64,000 nt of DNA. Source: Solibaculum_A intestinale (GTDB taxonomy: Bacteria; Bacillota; Clostridia; Oscillospirales; Acutalibacteraceae). Made by a program: the position numbers and the translations under genes. Shown piece after piece: positions 33,613 to 41,692 of this stretch. The stretch lies in NCBI RefSeq assembly GCF_040096205.1, contig NZ_JBBMFD010000009.1:1-64000 (forward strand). The letters are read 5' to 3'. Below the pieces are notes generated by a model. That model was not told the DNA's origin. It ran no database searches and saw nothing but the letters and a program-made list of their open reading frames with translations. The number at the start of each line of letters is the position of its first letter. Positions within the stretch are counted from its first letter, which is position 1.

Positions 33613-34848
33613 TTAATACCGGTTGTCAAAAATACGGGTGGACTTTTTCTCGCTGCGGGGCAGTTCCCCGATGGATACGGCTCTCGGTACAATGGTAATG
33701 CCGATCTTCGTCTTAAAATGCTGGCGTACATTGGTTTCCAGCGGCTCCCGGTCACCCGCCGCGTCGGTTTCAAAGAACAAAGTCATAATATCCTTGCCGT
33801 TTAAATGGTCGATCATCACCTGGTATTCGCTGCTGGCACCCTCGATGTCTCGCAAAAGCTCGTCGATCTGGCCGGGGAAGATATTGACCCCCTTGACCTT
33901 CACCATGTCGTCGGTGCGGCCGATGAGAGTGTCGATGCGGGGATAGGCTCGCCCGCAGGCGCATTCGCCCGGCAAGAACCTAGTCAGGTCGTGGGTGCGG
34001 TAGCGAATGAGGGGAGCCCCTTCCTTGCGCAGAGTGGTGATGACCAGCTCGCCGATTTCCCCATCCTTCACCTGCTCCAGGGTGTGGGGGTTAATGATTT
34101 CACAGTAGACGTAGTCATCCCAGTAATGCATGCCGCATTCCTCGTCGCAGCTCATAGCGATGCCCGGCCCGTAAATCTCCGTCAGCCCGTAAATGTCGTA
34201 AAGCTGTACGCCTAGTTCGTTTGCGATGCGCTTGCGCATTTTCTCGCCCCACCGCTCCGAACCGATGATTCCCTTTTTCAGATGGATCTGGTCCTTGACG
34301 CCCCGCCGGGTGATCTCCTCCGCCAGCAGCAGCGCATAGGAGGAGGTGGCTCCCAGCACGGTGGATTTTAAGTCAATCATCATCTGAATCTGCTTGTCGG
34401 TGTTGCCCGGTCCCATGGGGATGGCCATGGCACCCAGCCGCTCTACGCCTGCCTGGAACCCAATGCCCGCCGTCCAAAGGCCGTAGCCGGGGGTAATCTG
34501 CACCCGGTCGCGGTTGGTAAGCCCCGCCGTGCGGTAGCACCGCTCGAACATAACCGCCCAGTCCTCCACGTCCTGCTTGGTATAGGGGATGATGATGGGG
34601 GTGCCCGTGGTGCCGGAGGAGGAGTGAATGCGTACGATCTCCTCATCCGGCACCGCCTGCAAACCCAGCGGATACGCCTCGCGCAGCTCGTCCTTGTTGG
34701 TAAAGGGGAGCTTCTCGAAATCCTCCTGGCTTTGGATGGACGTTACGTCAAAGTCCCGAAACTTTTTCTGATAAAATCCGCCGTCAACAGCAGCAAGACG
34801 GCCGAGCTGTTTTTTGATAAGATCAAATTGTTCTTGCTTCATGTTCAT
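33613..34848 (-). CDS. paaK: Phenylacetate/aryl acid-CoA ligase (PaaK-like)
   Basis: Adenylate-forming ligase, 411 aa, activating an aryl acetate (phenyl-, indole- or hydroxyphenylacetate) to its CoA thioester with ATP. The phosphate loop SSSGTTGTP is at about 74-82; GLTEIYGPGIAMSC near 235 and YRTHDLTRFLPGECACG near 300 are ANL motifs, and the hinge TDDMVKVKGVNIFPGQIDE follows. Start MNMKQEQF at 34848 has GGAAGGAAACA upstream and overlaps the iorB stop by ATGA; the longer frame into iorB is rejected. Close coupling with iorAB means it either activates aryl acetate for reductive carboxylation or releases it from aryl-acetyl-CoA. The T-box leader favours the first. Confidence 0.88.
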   Translation of the reverse strand: MNMKQEQFDLIKKQLGRLAAVDGGFYQKKFRDFDVTSIQSQEDFEKLPFTNKDELREAYPLGLQAVPDEEIVRIHSSSGTTGTPIIIPYTKQDVEDWAVMFERCYRTAGLTNRDRVQITPGYGLWTAGIGFQAGVERLGAMAIPMGPGNTDKQIQMMIDLKSTVLGATSSYALLLAEEITRRGVKDQIHLKKGIIGSERWGEKMRKRIANELGVQLYDIYGLTEIYGPGIAMSCDEECGMHYWDDYVYCEIINPHTLEQVKDGEIGELVITTLRKEGAPLIRYRTHDLTRFLPGECACGRAYPRIDTLIGRTDDMVKVKGVNIFPGQIDELLRDIEGASSEYQVMIDHLNGKDIMTLFFETDAAGDREPLETNVRQHFKTKIGITIVPRAVSIGELPRSEKKSTRIFDNRY

Positions 34849-35441
34849 TGTTTCCTTCCCCCAGTCACCGCTTCGGCCCCCGCCGCAAGCGCCTTCAGAT
34901 TCATGGAGAGGAACCGCTCGGGCAACTTTTCCCGGATGGTATCCTCGATTTGCGTAAGCGTCACGGGAAGAACGCCGGCGCCCGCCGCTGCGCCAAGCAA
35001 AGCCACGTTCAACACCTTCGCCGACCCGCATTGGCGGCAGACCTCTTCGCCGTCCACCAGTATGAGCCGTTTTACCCGTTCCCTTAAAAAGGCAAGCATC
35101 CCCTCCGCATCGTAGGGGGACCCGGAGAGGGATGCCGTTACCGGCTGCACCGCCTTGGTGCTCACCACCATTGCGCCTTCTTCTTTCAGATAGGGCAAGC
35201 AGCGCACCGCCTCCGCCGGCTCAAACCCGATGACCACATCCGCCGTCCCCTTGGGAATCAGAGGCGCAAAAGCGTCCTCTCCGATGCGAACATGGCTGAC
35301 CACGCAGCCGCCCCGCTGGGCCATGCCGATGGTTTCCGCCGTGTGGGCCGAAAGGCCCTCCTTCATAGCGGCCTGGGCGATGATCTTGGAGGCGAGGACG
35401 GTTCCCTGCCCGCCAACGCCCGCCAACATGCAGTTTTTCAT
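34845..35441 (-). CDS. iorB: Indolepyruvate:ferredoxin oxidoreductase, beta subunit
   Basis: Gamma-type catalytic partner of IorA, 198 aa. The N terminus NCMLAGVGGQGTVLASKI is the conserved POR-gamma start; ETIGMAQRGGCVVSHVRIG (about 43-61) is the second family motif, and ADVVIGFEPAEAVR follows. With IorA it interconverts arylpyruvates and aryl-acetyl-CoA plus CO2 using ferredoxin, CoA and TPP. Start 35441 follows GGAGGGGAAGCAAA and overlaps the iorA stop by four bases; a 21-codon extension is rejected. Confidence 0.92.
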   Translation of the reverse strand: MKNCMLAGVGGQGTVLASKIIAQAAMKEGLSAHTAETIGMAQRGGCVVSHVRIGEDAFAPLIPKGTADVVIGFEPAEAVRCLPYLKEEGAMVVSTKAVQPVTASLSGSPYDAEGMLAFLRERVKRLILVDGEEVCRQCGSAKVLNVALLGAAAGAGVLPVTLTQIEDTIREKLPERFLSMNLKALAAGAEAVTGGRKQ

Positions 35442-37228
35442 TTTGCTTCCCCTCCAATCGCCCCGAAGGGACAGACCTGGGCACACACGCTGCACCCGTA
35501 GCACATGGACGGCTCAATTTTCACCTTGTTGTTTTCCAAAACCATCGCCGGGCATCCCAGCTCCCGGATACACCGCTTGCAGCCGGTGCATCTTTGAGCG
35601 TCCACCCGGTAGGTGGGTCCCGGCTTTGTCACCGCGATGCAGGGAGACTCGAAAATGACCGCCGATACGCCCTTGACCGCCGCCGCTTCCCTGACCGCCT
35701 CTACCGCCGCTTTCAGATCCAACGGATCGGCCTTGGCCACATGCCCGACGCCGACCGCTCCCAGCACCCCCGCGATGTCTACCTTCCGGGAGATTTCTCC
35801 CATCATGGTCTTGCCGGTGCCCGGATGGGGCTGATGCCCGGTCATGGCGGTGGTGGCGTTATCCAGCACAACCAGGACGATGTCGGTTTCGTTATATACG
35901 GCGTTGATCACGCCGGGAATCCCCGTGTGAAAGAAGGTGGAATCCCCGATAAAGGCGAAGTTCACCGCATCCGGCTCGATGCGGTGAAGCCCCTGTGCCA
36001 CCGTCACCCCCGCGCCCATGCAAAGGCAGGTGTCCACCATGTCGAGAGGGCTGGCGTTTCCCAAGGTATAGCAGCCGATGTCCCCGGAAAAGACCGCCTT
36101 TTTCCCCTTCATCGCCACCTTCACCGCGTAGAAGGACGCCCGGTGGGGACATCCCGCACAGAGAACCGGTGGGCGCACGGGCAGAGAGGGAAGAGGCGCT
36201 CCCATTGATTCCTCCTGTGGTAGCCCCAGGAAGGAACGAATGGCTGTGTTTGCGATTTCGGTGGAATTTTCCCCGGCGTTGGGGGTGTGCCCGGTGAGCT
36301 TGCCGCAAATCCTTACCGGCAGATGATGCTTGCCGCACAAATAGACAAGCTCCCGTTCGATCACCGGATCCAGCTCTTCGAGTACCAGCACTTCATCGAG
36401 CCCCTCCAGGAAGGAGAGGGCCAGCCGTTCGGGGAAGGGATGTGGGGTTGCCACTTTGAGAAACTTTGGACATTTGCCCATCTGCGCCAGGGCTTCCTTC
36501 GCATAGGAAGCGCTCACACCGCCCGCAGCAATGCCTTTTTTGCCGCCGCCGGTCACTTCATTGAACCGGTAAGCGGAAAAGTCCTCCCCCAGCACCGGCC
36601 AGCGCGCCTCGATCTTTTTGTGGTTTTGATAGGTAAGCCGCGGGAAGATGACCCATTTGGAATCCTTGAGAAACCCTTGCGGCGTGATTTTTTTACGGCC
36701 GCCGTCCATCTCGATGGACGCGCACCCGTGACAGACCCGGGTGGTAGGCCGCAGCAGCACGGGAGTTTGGTATTTTTCCGAATAATCGAAGGCGTCCGCG
36801 ATCATTTCAAACGCTTCCTCCGGAGAAGCGGGGTCAAAAACCGGGAGCTTGGAAAACCGTGCGAAATGCCGGGTGTCCTGCTCGGTTTGGGAAGATATGG
36901 GGCCCGGGTCGTCGGCCGCCACGATCACCATGCCGCCCTTAACGCCGATATAGGCCAGACTCATCAGTGGGTCGGAGGCCACGTTGAGCCCCACCTGCTT
37001 CATGGTCACCATCGCCCTGGCACCTGCGTAGGCTGCTCCGGCCGCCGCCTCCATCGCCGCTTTTTCGTTGACCGACCATTCCACATACACGTCGCCCGGA
37101 TTGTGTTTGGCCACCGTTTCCAGAATCTCGGTGGACGGGGTTCCCGGATACCCGCATACAAACCCCACACCGGCGCGCAGGGCGCCCAGGCCAATGGCCT
37201 CGTTGCCCATTACCAGCTGCTTCGCCAT
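35438..37228 (-). CDS. iorA: Indolepyruvate:ferredoxin oxidoreductase, alpha subunit
   Basis: Large subunit, 596 aa, with TPP and iron-sulfur clusters. N-terminal pyrimidine-binding POR domain (GNEAIGLGALRAGVGFVCGY), a middle transketolase-like domain, a TPP-pyrophosphate domain with CAGCPHRASF, GDIGCYTLG and GDSTFFHTG followed by VLDNATTAMTG, and a C-terminal ferredoxin-like tail with CTGCKRCIRELGC and CYGCSVCAQVCP for two clusters. Complete at the family's length. AAAAGGGAGGTC precedes the ATG. It is the first gene of iorA-iorB-paaK, preceded by a T-box leader and an intrinsic terminator at 37253-37296. Confidence 0.95.
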   Translation of the reverse strand: MAKQLVMGNEAIGLGALRAGVGFVCGYPGTPSTEILETVAKHNPGDVYVEWSVNEKAAMEAAAGAAYAGARAMVTMKQVGLNVASDPLMSLAYIGVKGGMVIVAADDPGPISSQTEQDTRHFARFSKLPVFDPASPEEAFEMIADAFDYSEKYQTPVLLRPTTRVCHGCASIEMDGGRKKITPQGFLKDSKWVIFPRLTYQNHKKIEARWPVLGEDFSAYRFNEVTGGGKKGIAAGGVSASYAKEALAQMGKCPKFLKVATPHPFPERLALSFLEGLDEVLVLEELDPVIERELVYLCGKHHLPVRICGKLTGHTPNAGENSTEIANTAIRSFLGLPQEESMGAPLPSLPVRPPVLCAGCPHRASFYAVKVAMKGKKAVFSGDIGCYTLGNASPLDMVDTCLCMGAGVTVAQGLHRIEPDAVNFAFIGDSTFFHTGIPGVINAVYNETDIVLVVLDNATTAMTGHQPHPGTGKTMMGEISRKVDIAGVLGAVGVGHVAKADPLDLKAAVEAVREAAAVKGVSAVIFESPCIAVTKPGPTYRVDAQRCTGCKRCIRELGCPAMVLENNKVKIEPSMCYGCSVCAQVCPFGAIGGEAK

Positions 37229-37252
37229 TCAAAAGACCTCCCTTTTCGTAAG

Positions 37253-37542
37253 AAAAAGCGCCTGCCCTTGTAAGCCAAAAGCCCAAGGACAGGCGCGAAA
37301 CCTGTAAAAATGCCACCTTGTTTTGCCTTCCTCAAAGGGAAAGCCTGTGCTTAAAAGCGGGATGCCAGCACATCCCTCATCTATAACGCCGATGCTGCGT
37401 CGCCGGTTACTGGCCGTAAAACGGCCCTGTTCGCCGCGCCCTCCGGAGCCCATTTGTCTGCCTCGTATCCGCCGGCATCCCAGCCCCGCCGGCTCTCTGT
37501 GCGACCGCTTTGCAGTTTTACCTCTCCATCGCAGGTTTGTTC
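37253..37542 (-). ncRNA. T-box riboswitch leader, probable tRNA-Trp specifier
   Basis: The iorA leader has the T-box order. Read on the minus strand: Stem I base with GATGGAGAGGTAAAA (about 37530-37510), AGAGAGCCGG then GGCTGGGATGCCGGC (apical region, 37498 downward), the specifier side ACAAATGGG with TGG at 37452-37450 followed by a purine, CTCCGGAG, AGTAACCGGCGACG, GGCGTTATAG, and the T-box core AACAAGGTGGCA (37322-37311). A terminator hairpin (arms 37296-37282 and 37270-37258) with TTTTT ends at 37253. Helix CTGC/GCAG above and GGAG/CUCC below frame the specifier loop, giving UGG (Trp); AUG is the main alternative. Uncharged tRNA would switch the operon on. Confidence 0.8.
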
Positions 37543-37548
37543 CTACAA

Positions 37549-37577
37549 AGTATAACACCCTTCGTCCAAATTTGCAA
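37549..37577 (-). promoter_or_regulatory. ior operon promoter
   Basis: Minus strand TTGCAA (37577-37572) and TATACT (37554-37549) with a 17-base spacer place the start at about 37542, exactly at the 5' edge of the T-box leader. The remaining interval 37578-37714 shows no gene or motif I can support. Confidence 0.75.
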
Positions 37578-37714
37578 CCGGCGCAAACCGTCCAAAGCGC
37601 AGAAAATGGACGTAGGGGAACGGCGGCGTCTTTCTATGGCGGACAGTAAGCAAATAGTAATTAATACCTGATGCTGCGCTGCAAAATGAATCAAACTCTA
37701 CTAAAACATGAGTT

Positions 37715-39184
37715 TCATATTAAAGTCGGCAAATCAATGGTAGAGAAGATGTTCCTTGCTTCTGGATATAGTGCCCAACGAAATGCTGGGTGTACTTCCC
37801 ATTCATATCCAAACTCGACACATTCCGTTGAAAGGTAATTGTTATCCTCAAAATATTTGCGGTCAATGTATCCGTCGCGCAAATCCTTCCTAGCTACTAA
37901 AAAATTAATTTTATACATAAAGGTAAGCAGTTCTTTTGCTGAGGCGATGCGCCCATCAGAAAACACAAATTTGCCACTCTGCATGATTCCAGATATCTTA
38001 TTTATGATTTGTTCCTCAGGATATTTGTGAGAGCCAGACAATTTCTTTTGCTCGTGGCTTGGTTTCATACCCAACAAAAGGCGCCTTATCTCTGGCAATT
38101 CGTATCGATGTTCATTGATCGTATCTTGCAAACGGTTTTGCGAATACCGGGAAAAAACGCATTCCCAATCAGTGGTTTTAATTGTCTTATTGCGATTATT
38201 GCTGGCTTCGCGTGCTGCCTGCGTACATAAATTAATCAAATCTCTCGGTCTTCTTCTTGTTAGAGATAAAAGGATATAATGAATTGGGCGATTGTTCCAT
38301 TTTCCTTCTCCCATAAAATGGCTGTCCATAATTGGATATAAATATTTAACTATTTCAAATTGTGGCTTTTTCAGTAAAGTAGTTTCTGAAATAGGCCTTC
38401 CTAAGTAGCTTTGTACACGCTTTGCTAAAAAAACCAACAATTCATGTTCGGTCCAAGTAAGCCATATTACATTTCCCTCAATTTTATCTGTCGATTCATC
38501 GGCAGTGCGTACCAAAAAATAAACATCGCTACGCAGACTAATTCGAAACTGCAAACAGGGAGACTCGTTCGTAAGATCGCGTACTGCATTTAAAAGTGCT
38601 GCAATTCTTTTAATATTGCTGTTCGTACCTTCCCAGGCCCTATCCAAATCGTCAATATAGATCACGATTTTGTGATTGGAAATATATTTTTTTGCAATTA
38701 ATTTTTTGGATTTATCTATATCAACTTTACCGTCGATTCCTTTTACTATGGCTGTAATTTTGTCTATCAGCTTCATTCCCTTTTCAATAGCGGCATTTGC
38801 AAGTGGATAATCCGTCTCAATGTGAAATTGTTGCATCACTAATTCCACAATGCGGGAATTAAGCCCAGATTTCCACTTTTCTATTAAGCTCAATGGATTT
38901 TTATCTTCATCCACTTGGCACAAATCGGCAATATCATTGGGACGAATCCATAGCGATAGCACATTATGCTCCAAGTTCTCTTCATAAGACATTCTAAACA
39001 AAGCTGATTTTCCAACGCCTTTATGCGCCACCAGAATTCTTAGCGGACGATCGTTGTGAATTTTTTCGTATGTTGTGCTTTTAAAAAAGCTATTTTTAAA
39101 TCGCACTTTTTCTTCATCTTCTGCTGCTAGTTCACCAAATAATCCTGTAATCTGATCTTCTGTGAAGGTTATATTTACAGACAT
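37715..39184 (-). CDS. P-loop ATPase, Sll1717/KAP-like
   Basis: A 489-aa STAND/KAP-like ATPase. Walker A AHKGVGKS is at 53-60 and Walker B KIVIYIDDLDRAWEG at about 172-186, the D-D-L-D-R form seen in KAP and Sll1717-type ATPases. RISLRSDVYFLVR near 225 would be the sensor strand, and RRRPRDLINLC near 325 a conserved arginine element. The last 150 residues are helical and unassigned; no membrane segment is visible. The start MSVNITFTED at 39184 is preferred to one nine codons upstream. The gene is AT-rich against its neighbours, stands alone, and lies next to the tRNA attachment remnant. Such ATPases often occur in defence islands, but no effector partner is seen. Confidence 0.75.
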   Translation of the reverse strand: MSVNITFTEDQITGLFGELAAEDEEKVRFKNSFFKSTTYEKIHNDRPLRILVAHKGVGKSALFRMSYEENLEHNVLSLWIRPNDIADLCQVDEDKNPLSLIEKWKSGLNSRIVELVMQQFHIETDYPLANAAIEKGMKLIDKITAIVKGIDGKVDIDKSKKLIAKKYISNHKIVIYIDDLDRAWEGTNSNIKRIAALLNAVRDLTNESPCLQFRISLRSDVYFLVRTADESTDKIEGNVIWLTWTEHELLVFLAKRVQSYLGRPISETTLLKKPQFEIVKYLYPIMDSHFMGEGKWNNRPIHYILLSLTRRRPRDLINLCTQAAREASNNRNKTIKTTDWECVFSRYSQNRLQDTINEHRYELPEIRRLLLGMKPSHEQKKLSGSHKYPEEQIINKISGIMQSGKFVFSDGRIASAKELLTFMYKINFLVARKDLRDGYIDRKYFEDNNYLSTECVEFGYEWEVHPAFRWALYPEARNIFSTIDLPTLI

Positions 39185-39267
39185 GCAACATCTTCTTTTC
39201 GCTGATCCCAATTGAAATACTCATGCGGTACCCAATGCGTCTACAATCATCCAAAAGGATCGTTTTT

Positions 39268-39276
39268 ATTATATCA
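39268..39276 (-). promoter_or_regulatory. Extended -10 promoter of the P-loop ATPase gene
   Basis: Minus strand TGA-TATAAT (TATAAT at 39273-39268) lies about 85 bases before the ATPase ATG; the -35 is weak. Confidence 0.45.
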
Positions 39277-39454
39277 TAGTTGCCCTCTGATAAGATACCA
39301 AAATTAATCTAAAATCCGGAAAATCAGAGCGTCGTTTTGATAATGGTATTCGCATTTCCTTATCGGTTGTCTCTTTGCGGTGCCTTCCTGGTTTAGAAGC
39401 TGGCTTGCGCTCACCCGGTTGTGGAAGCGGGCTGCTTCGCAACGGGCAAAAACA

Positions 39455-39498
39455 AATAATCCGAACCTGTTTTCTATTGGAAACAAGTTCGGATTATT
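39455..39498. terminator. Inverted repeat between ATPase and tRNA remnant
   Basis: AATAATCCGAAC (39455-39466) and its exact complement (39487-39498) flank a loop with partial CTTGTTT/AAACAAG pairing. It could terminate transcription in either direction. The interval 39277-39454 contains only a short unsupported 60-codon frame and no other feature I can name. Confidence 0.5.
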
Positions 39499-39544
39499 CT
39501 GATTAAAGGGGAATTTTAGATGCTGCGTGAGAGCATATTGCTTT

Positions 39545-39585
39545 CAAAAAAGAAAGAGCCTGGAACGCAAATTGCGTCCAGACTC
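39545..39585 (-). terminator. Terminator downstream of the tRNA-Met remnant
   Basis: Interrupted stem GAGCCTGGAACGCA (39556-39569) with TGCGTCCAGACTC (39573-39585); on the minus strand it is followed by TTTCTTTTTT. It is placed where a tRNA gene reading leftward would end, so this left flank is probably the original chromosome downstream of the tRNA. Confidence 0.65.
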
Positions 39586-39592
39586 AGTCTGC

Positions 39593-39644
<52 letters not shown>

Positions 39645-39699
39645 TCTAACGCATATTTTCACGTTTTTTGTAGTAAAAACCGTATATTCTGTCTTTATA

Positions 39700-39770
39700 T
39701 CGACGTATTATCTGTATATTTATTATAATTTTTCCTTACTCTACACCGCTATAGCGGTATCAGTAGCGGT
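39700..39770 (+). promoter_or_regulatory. parA promoter with palindromic operator
   Basis: TATAAT at 39724-39729 has a TCGACG-like -35 18 bases upstream. Just downstream, a perfect 14-bp palindrome ACCGCTATAGCGGT (39745-39758) is followed 12 bases later by a third half-site TAGCGGT (39764-39770). The spacing puts all half-sites on nearly the same DNA face. This suits autoregulation by ParA/ParB or another ICE repressor, or a parS-like site. Confidence 0.5.
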
Positions 39771-39875
39771 CAAAATGAAGGGCAAAATAGGAGTGAGGAA
39801 AGGAAGTTGAATAGAAAATTTCTATCTAATTTTGTAATTTTCCAGTACGGCAGAAAGGACAGAAAAGGTGAAAGT

Positions 39876-40673
39876 ATGTGTAAGGTAATATGCACCGCCA
39901 CCTGTAAAGGTGGGGACGGAAAAACGACCTCCACAGTAAACATAAGCGCATACATATCAAAAAGGAAAAAGGTCTGCGTGGTGGACCTTGATCCGCAGCA
40001 TAGCTTGACTACCCATTTTGGGGTGCGTCAAAGTGAACTCAAAGCGTGCAAGACCATCTACGACATCTTCTTTTATCTCATCGATCATGATGACATTGAC
40101 GATGAAGAGCTGTCGGAATTGGTTCATTCCTGCGTTATCCATACCAGCGAAGTGGATCTGATTCCATCCACCACAAAGCTGGCAAGGCTGGTAAAGCTTT
40201 TACCCAGCGCCACCAATTGTGAGCATCTTTTGGAGTACGCGCTCTCCTTTATAAAGGAGGAGTATGAATATATCTTTCTGGATTCTCACAGCGGATTTGA
40301 TTTGTTTTGCCATAACGCCTTGGCCTGTGCGGATTCCGTTTTGATTCCTGTAGAAGCCAACATATTCGGCTGTGAAGGGCTGGGGGAAGTGCTCCCCATC
40401 ATCAACGGCCTGAAAAAACGCATGAATCCTCACCTGTCTATCGAGGGGATCCTCTTTACAAAATATCGTGCCCGGACGAAGAACAATCAAAGCTTCCGTG
40501 AATTGGTTTACCGGGACTTTGGGAATATCCATATCTTTGCCCCTATCATCCCGGAACGCACATCGGTAAGCGAGGCGCCTAGCTTCGGTATGTCCATCCA
40601 CGAGTACGCACCGAACAGCGACGCAGCGGCGGCCTATGCCGAAGTAGCAGAAGAGGTGATGTCCCATGCGTAG
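39876..40673 (+). CDS. parA: ParA-family partition ATPase
   Basis: A 265-aa Soj/ParA ATPase, likely for maintenance of the excised circular ICE. The deviant Walker A is CKGGDGKTT (about 10-18), then VDLDPQHSLTTHF (Walker A'), and FLDSHSGFDLF as Walker B with the usual Pro-Gly replaced. The ATG at 39876 follows AGAAAAGGTG; a 23-codon extension is rejected. Its stop lies within the parB start, an 8-base overlap. First gene inside the element. Confidence 0.88.
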   Translation: MCKVICTATCKGGDGKTTSTVNISAYISKRKKVCVVDLDPQHSLTTHFGVRQSELKACKTIYDIFFYLIDHDDIDDEELSELVHSCVIHTSEVDLIPSTTKLARLVKLLPSATNCEHLLEYALSFIKEEYEYIFLDSHSGFDLFCHNALACADSVLIPVEANIFGCEGLGEVLPIINGLKKRMNPHLSIEGILFTKYRARTKNNQSFRELVYRDFGNIHIFAPIIPERTSVSEAPSFGMSIHEYAPNSDAAAAYAEVAEEVMSHA

Positions 40674-41625
40674 AAGGGCAATTGTAGACCAGGTACAAAA
40701 CCTTTCGCTTCTAGAGGAAGACAGCGATTTCTTTTCCGATGGAATAGAAGAAAAAGCAGTCAAGCGAAAAGAGGAATCATCCTATCCCTGTGTGTTGTTA
40801 CCAACCGACTGTTTGGAGGAATATCAGGACGATAACTTTGAAAAGATCACAGGAAGGCCGCAGCCATTTCTCCCGTATTCCGAAGAAGATATGGACCGGA
40901 TGGTAGAGAGTGTGCGGGAGCATGGTGTGCTGGAACCCATTACCGTGCGTCCAACGAAAGGTAAAAAATATCAAATCCTTGCCGGCCGCAACCGTTATCG
41001 CGCCTCAGTCATTTGCGGTCGAAAAGAAATCCCGTCCATCATCCGTGAGGACATTGACGACCAGCAAGCAGCCCTTATTATGTTGGACACAAATCTTCGC
41101 CAAAGAAGGAACCTATCCTATAGCGAACGGGCCTATGCCTATCGGATGAAACTGGAATTGACCAGCTCCCAAGGAAAGCGAAACGACTTATCGGATGCAG
41201 ACGATCCCTCTATGCGGAAAGATTCGCTGGCGGAGGCAGGAAAAGAGAATAAGGAAAGCCGGCGTATGGTTGCTTATCTCATTCGTTTGACCTATCTCAT
41301 CAAACCATTGCTGGAAGCGGTGGATCAAAGAACCCTGTCTTTCCGTGTCGGTGTCAAGTTGTCATATATCCCGGAGGAACTTCAAGCGTTTCTGTTCTAT
41401 CAGATTATGCCACAGTATGGAAAGATCAAAATGAAGCAGGCCGATGCTGTCAAAAAGCTGGTAGAGGAAGGGACCGCTTCTCAAAAGACGATTCAGCGCG
41501 TTTTTTATGAAGCGGCAATGGACAAGCAAAATATCCGGAAAATGACCATTCAGCTGCCCGACACTTTGTCCTATGAGGAGGCGCAAAGACTGTTTCAGAG
41601 CTTCCTGGAGCAATATCAAAAATAA
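40666..41625 (+). CDS. parB: ParB-family protein
   Basis: A 319-aa ParB/Spo0J-like protein. After a 40-residue acidic N-terminal arm, the ParB N-terminal domain shows LPYSEEDMDRMVESVREHGV, EPITVRP, ILAGRNRYRAS (the GxRRxxA-type box as GRNRYRA, with CTP-binding potential) and RQRRNLSYSERAYAYRMKLE. The HTH region follows at about 200-260. It overlaps parA by 8 bases. It should bind a centromere-like site; the palindrome upstream of parA is one candidate. A small hairpin (41642-41660) follows the gene. Confidence 0.85.
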   Translation: MRRRAIVDQVQNLSLLEEDSDFFSDGIEEKAVKRKEESSYPCVLLPTDCLEEYQDDNFEKITGRPQPFLPYSEEDMDRMVESVREHGVLEPITVRPTKGKKYQILAGRNRYRASVICGRKEIPSIIREDIDDQQAALIMLDTNLRQRRNLSYSERAYAYRMKLELTSSQGKRNDLSDADDPSMRKDSLAEAGKENKESRRMVAYLIRLTYLIKPLLEAVDQRTLSFRVGVKLSYIPEELQAFLFYQIMPQYGKIKMKQADAVKKLVEEGTASQKTIQRVFYEAAMDKQNIRKMTIQLPDTLSYEEAQRLFQSFLEQYQK

Positions 41626-41692
41626 ATTTCATACCCAAAGCAAGCCTGCCAACAGGCTTAATATATAGAAGGGTTAACGAAAGTTGGTGTAT

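Noticed and set aside
39304..39486. A 60-codon minus-strand frame between the ATPase and the tRNA remnant
   Set aside because: It starts inside the inverted repeat, lacks a ribosome site and has no recognisable pattern.
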